This document shows positions 24,267 to 25,937 of a stretch of DNA of 25,937 bases, in pieces. Source of the DNA: an uncultured Lachnospiraceae bacterium (GTDB taxonomy: Bacteria; Bacillota; Clostridia; Lachnospirales; Lachnospiraceae); assembly GCA_910585215.1 (NCBI GenBank), contig CAJUDQ010000033.1:10602-36538 (forward strand), given 5' to 3'. The translations under genes and the position numbers were made by a program. Every line of letters begins with the position of its first letter. Position 1 is the stretch's first letter. The notes beneath the pieces are model-generated. The model made no database searches and was not told where the DNA came from. It saw nothing but the letters and a program-made list of their open reading frames with translations.

Positions 24267-25373
24267 TCAACAATATTTCAGCTTTTTATGATAATATTTA
24301 TCCAATTTTTCAGCCTCACAATCTATATCAAATCCTGCGGCTTCCAGTCTTTTATTTTCCTGTATCCTGTCTGTTCCCATATATTTTTCTGCAAGCTGGA
24401 CCCATTGCTTAACTGAATGAATAGAAGCAAATTCAACATTATCATTTACTTTTGTTGCAGGGTCTACCTGTTCTGATAATATACATGGCAATCCCGCTGC
24501 CTGAGCTTCTATTGCGGCAATACACAATCCCTCCACCTTTGAAGGAAGAAGAAATACATCTACCGCCTGCAACTTCAAAGCAACATCTTCAATAAAACCT
24601 GCAAATATAACTTTCTCCTCTAATTTCACAGTTTCTACCTTTTCTCTGATTTTTGCTTCTAATTCTCCTTCTCCAATTAAAAGAAGTTTTGCATGCCTGT
24701 CATTTTTCGCTATTTCTGAAAATATATCAATTAAAAAAGTATGATTTTTCTGGTCTGTAAATCTTCCTATATGACAATATACCCTGTCCGATGCTTCAAA
24801 TCCAAGCAACATTCTCTGAATTTTTCTTATTTCTTCATTGTATTGATATTCTTTTAAAGAAATTGCATTTTTAATCAGTACAAATTTTGATTTTCCATAT
24901 AAAACCCTGCCGGCCTCTTTCCCACAGGCAAACAAATCAGTAGCGACCATTTTATTTAATACTGCCGCTATTCTTCCACGTAAATCTGCTTTTCCTGAAA
25001 GATGCGAGTGACTGATTCGCACAGAAATTCCTGCTATTTTAGCTGCAAAAAGTGGAAATACATTCGTAAAAGTCATATGAGCATGTACAATATCAAACTT
25101 TTCCTGTCTGAAAACTTTTTTTAATGCTTTTATATTTTTTCCAATTCCTTCTCTTTTTGAGGGAACCACATGAATAATGTATCCTCTTCTTTCATATATG
25201 TTTCTATATTCTTCTGAAACCAAATCCTGTGTTATAATATGTATTTCATATTCGTTTTTCATATGGTCAAAGTAGTTCATAATCATAGAACCTACTCCCC
25301 CTGATAAAGCGACTACACAATGTGCAATTTTAATTTTCCTATTTATATTTTGTTTGTTTATATTTTTTTGCAA
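24267..25373 (-). CDS. GT4 family glycosyltransferase, TTG start
   Basis: 368 residues with a GT-B fold: glycine-rich ALSGGVGSMI (~22-31), HAHMTFTN (~97-104), HIGRFTDQKNH (~201-211), LLIGEGELE and the E-x7-E motif E281-G-L-C-I-A-A-I-E289. Retaining, nucleotide-sugar dependent; close in plan to EpsF/CapM-like enzymes. The start is a TTG at 25373 with GAGGTG eight bases upstream, and overlaps the 3' end of the acyltransferase gene by 35 bases. A later in-frame ATG lies at ~25286, but it would remove the glycine-rich loop. Operon member; specificity unknown. Confidence 0.88.
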   Translation of the reverse strand: MQKNINKQNINRKIKIAHCVVALSGGVGSMIMNYFDHMKNEYEIHIITQDLVSEEYRNIYERRGYIIHVVPSKREGIGKNIKALKKVFRQEKFDIVHAHMTFTNVFPLFAAKIAGISVRISHSHLSGKADLRGRIAAVLNKMVATDLFACGKEAGRVLYGKSKFVLIKNAISLKEYQYNEEIRKIQRMLLGFEASDRVYCHIGRFTDQKNHTFLIDIFSEIAKNDRHAKLLLIGEGELEAKIREKVETVKLEEKVIFAGFIEDVALKLQAVDVFLLPSKVEGLCIAAIEAQAAGLPCILSEQVDPATKVNDNVEFASIHSVKQWVQLAEKYMGTDRIQENKRLEAAGFDIDCEAEKLDKYYHKKLKYC

Positions 25374-25937
25374 TTTCTGTCACCTCATCTTTTATTTTAT
25401 ATGAAATAAAAATATCTTCAAAAAATCTATTCCATTTCTTGCAGGTTTTTGTATATAGTTTGCTCGATACTATCAGTTTTTCAAAAGTCAGACGCCTCAA
25501 ACAGTCAATAAGACTGCATGAAAGAAAAATTCCCATAACTGCTAACAAAAACCAGATTGGATAATATAAGCTGTTCATCCATTTATCAACCATGATAATT
25601 TTTTCCCACATAAATACTGCAAATGCCGGGGTTTGATGAATAATATATACTGCAAATACTCCCTTTGAAAGATTGTTTATTATTTGATTTTCTCTCAAAT
25701 TCATATTTACAAAAAACCAGAAAATCATAAAACTGCATATAAACGCTGGCAATGTATGATATCTAGTAATAAAATACATTTTTAAATCTAAACTTTCAGC
25801 CAGTCTATAAAAACCATCAGACTGATTCATAAAATATTCGGTGCCAAAATAAAAACAGAGCAAGCAAATATAAATCAAAATAGCAAAAGCAAATCCAATC
25901 CATTTGTTAAACCTGATTTTTTTTCTATATTTTTTTA
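25339..25937 (-). CDS. Acyltransferase-3 family membrane protein, C-terminal part (5' end outside window)
   Basis: The frame is open to the right edge (about 199 codons, beginning …KKYRKKIRFNKW in the first visible codons), so the TTG at 25878 is not a true start. Four TM segments are visible (~20-37, ~58-75, ~88-110 and ~119-142 counting from the edge), and LSKGVFAVYIIHQTP is the typical late segment of OafA/YrhL-like sugar O-acyltransferases (family 3). A charged cytosolic tail of about 55 residues follows the last TM. It probably O-acetylates the polysaccharide or its precursor. The catalytic N-terminal His lies outside the window, so activity cannot be judged. Confidence 0.72.
   Translation of the reverse strand, partial: KKYRKKIRFNKWIGFAFAILIYICLLCFYFGTEYFMNQSDGFYRLAESLDLKMYFITRYHTLPAFICSFMIFWFFVNMNLRENQIINNLSKGVFAVYIIHQTPAFAVFMWEKIIMVDKWMNSLYYPIWFLLAVMGIFLSCSLIDCLRRLTFEKLIVSSKLYTKTCKKWNRFFEDIFISYKIKDEVTEIAKKYKQTKYK

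Overview
The window is AT-rich (roughly one third G+C by eye) with strong AGGAGG-type ribosome binding sites. Its genes are typical of a gut Clostridia, most likely Lachnospiraceae: a TepA-type ClpP-like protease, a HelD RNA polymerase recycling ATPase, a HisA of the eukaryote-like (HIS6) type, and a Bce-like two-component/ABC module. Genus cannot be fixed from sequence alone. Almost everything is on the minus strand; the clear exception is tepA.

Layout, left to right. (1) 1-3628, minus: the N-terminal 1209 residues of a very large secreted surface protein (signal peptide, two LamG-like lectin folds, a FIVAR-like helical linker, at least seven BIG2 Ig-like repeats) that runs off the left edge. 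A run of nine G lies directly after the signal peptide and looks like a phase-variation switch. (2) 3929-9227, minus: response regulator, histidine kinase, ABC ATPase and FtsX permease, with a perfect TGACA-N4-TGTCA palindrome in front of the transporter genes. (3) 9360-11615, minus: the most unusual part. A strong promoter (TTGCAT-N17-TATAAT) reads into two tRNA-shaped RNAs with intact acceptor stems, D arms and T arms, whose anticodon regions are replaced by 53-nt and 48-nt inserts. It then reads into a DUF2828-type helical-repeat plus vWA protein resembling Ro60/TROVE in architecture, and ends at an intrinsic terminator. This parallels the bacterial Rsr (Ro60) loci with their tRNA-mimicking Y RNAs, but with a different protein family. 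(4) 11738-15420: housekeeping genes tepA (plus), helD and hisA (minus). (5) 15517-25937, minus: a Wzx/Wzy-type polysaccharide cluster with an acyltransferase, GT4, EpsG-like polymerase, GT2, WecF-like transferase, Wzx flippase, sugar aminotransferase, ATP-grasp enzyme and a capsular-synthesis transferase, closed by a long intrinsic terminator. It also holds a decayed gene fragment.

How they work together: the polysaccharide genes read as one operon making a repeat unit that contains a 4-amino-4,6-dideoxyhexose, possibly aminoacylated by the ATP-grasp enzyme. Its promoter lies beyond the right edge. The Bce-like module probably senses and counters a cell-envelope-active peptide. The tRNA-like RNAs and the DUF2828 protein probably form a ribonucleoprotein; this is inference from arrangement and shape, not proof.
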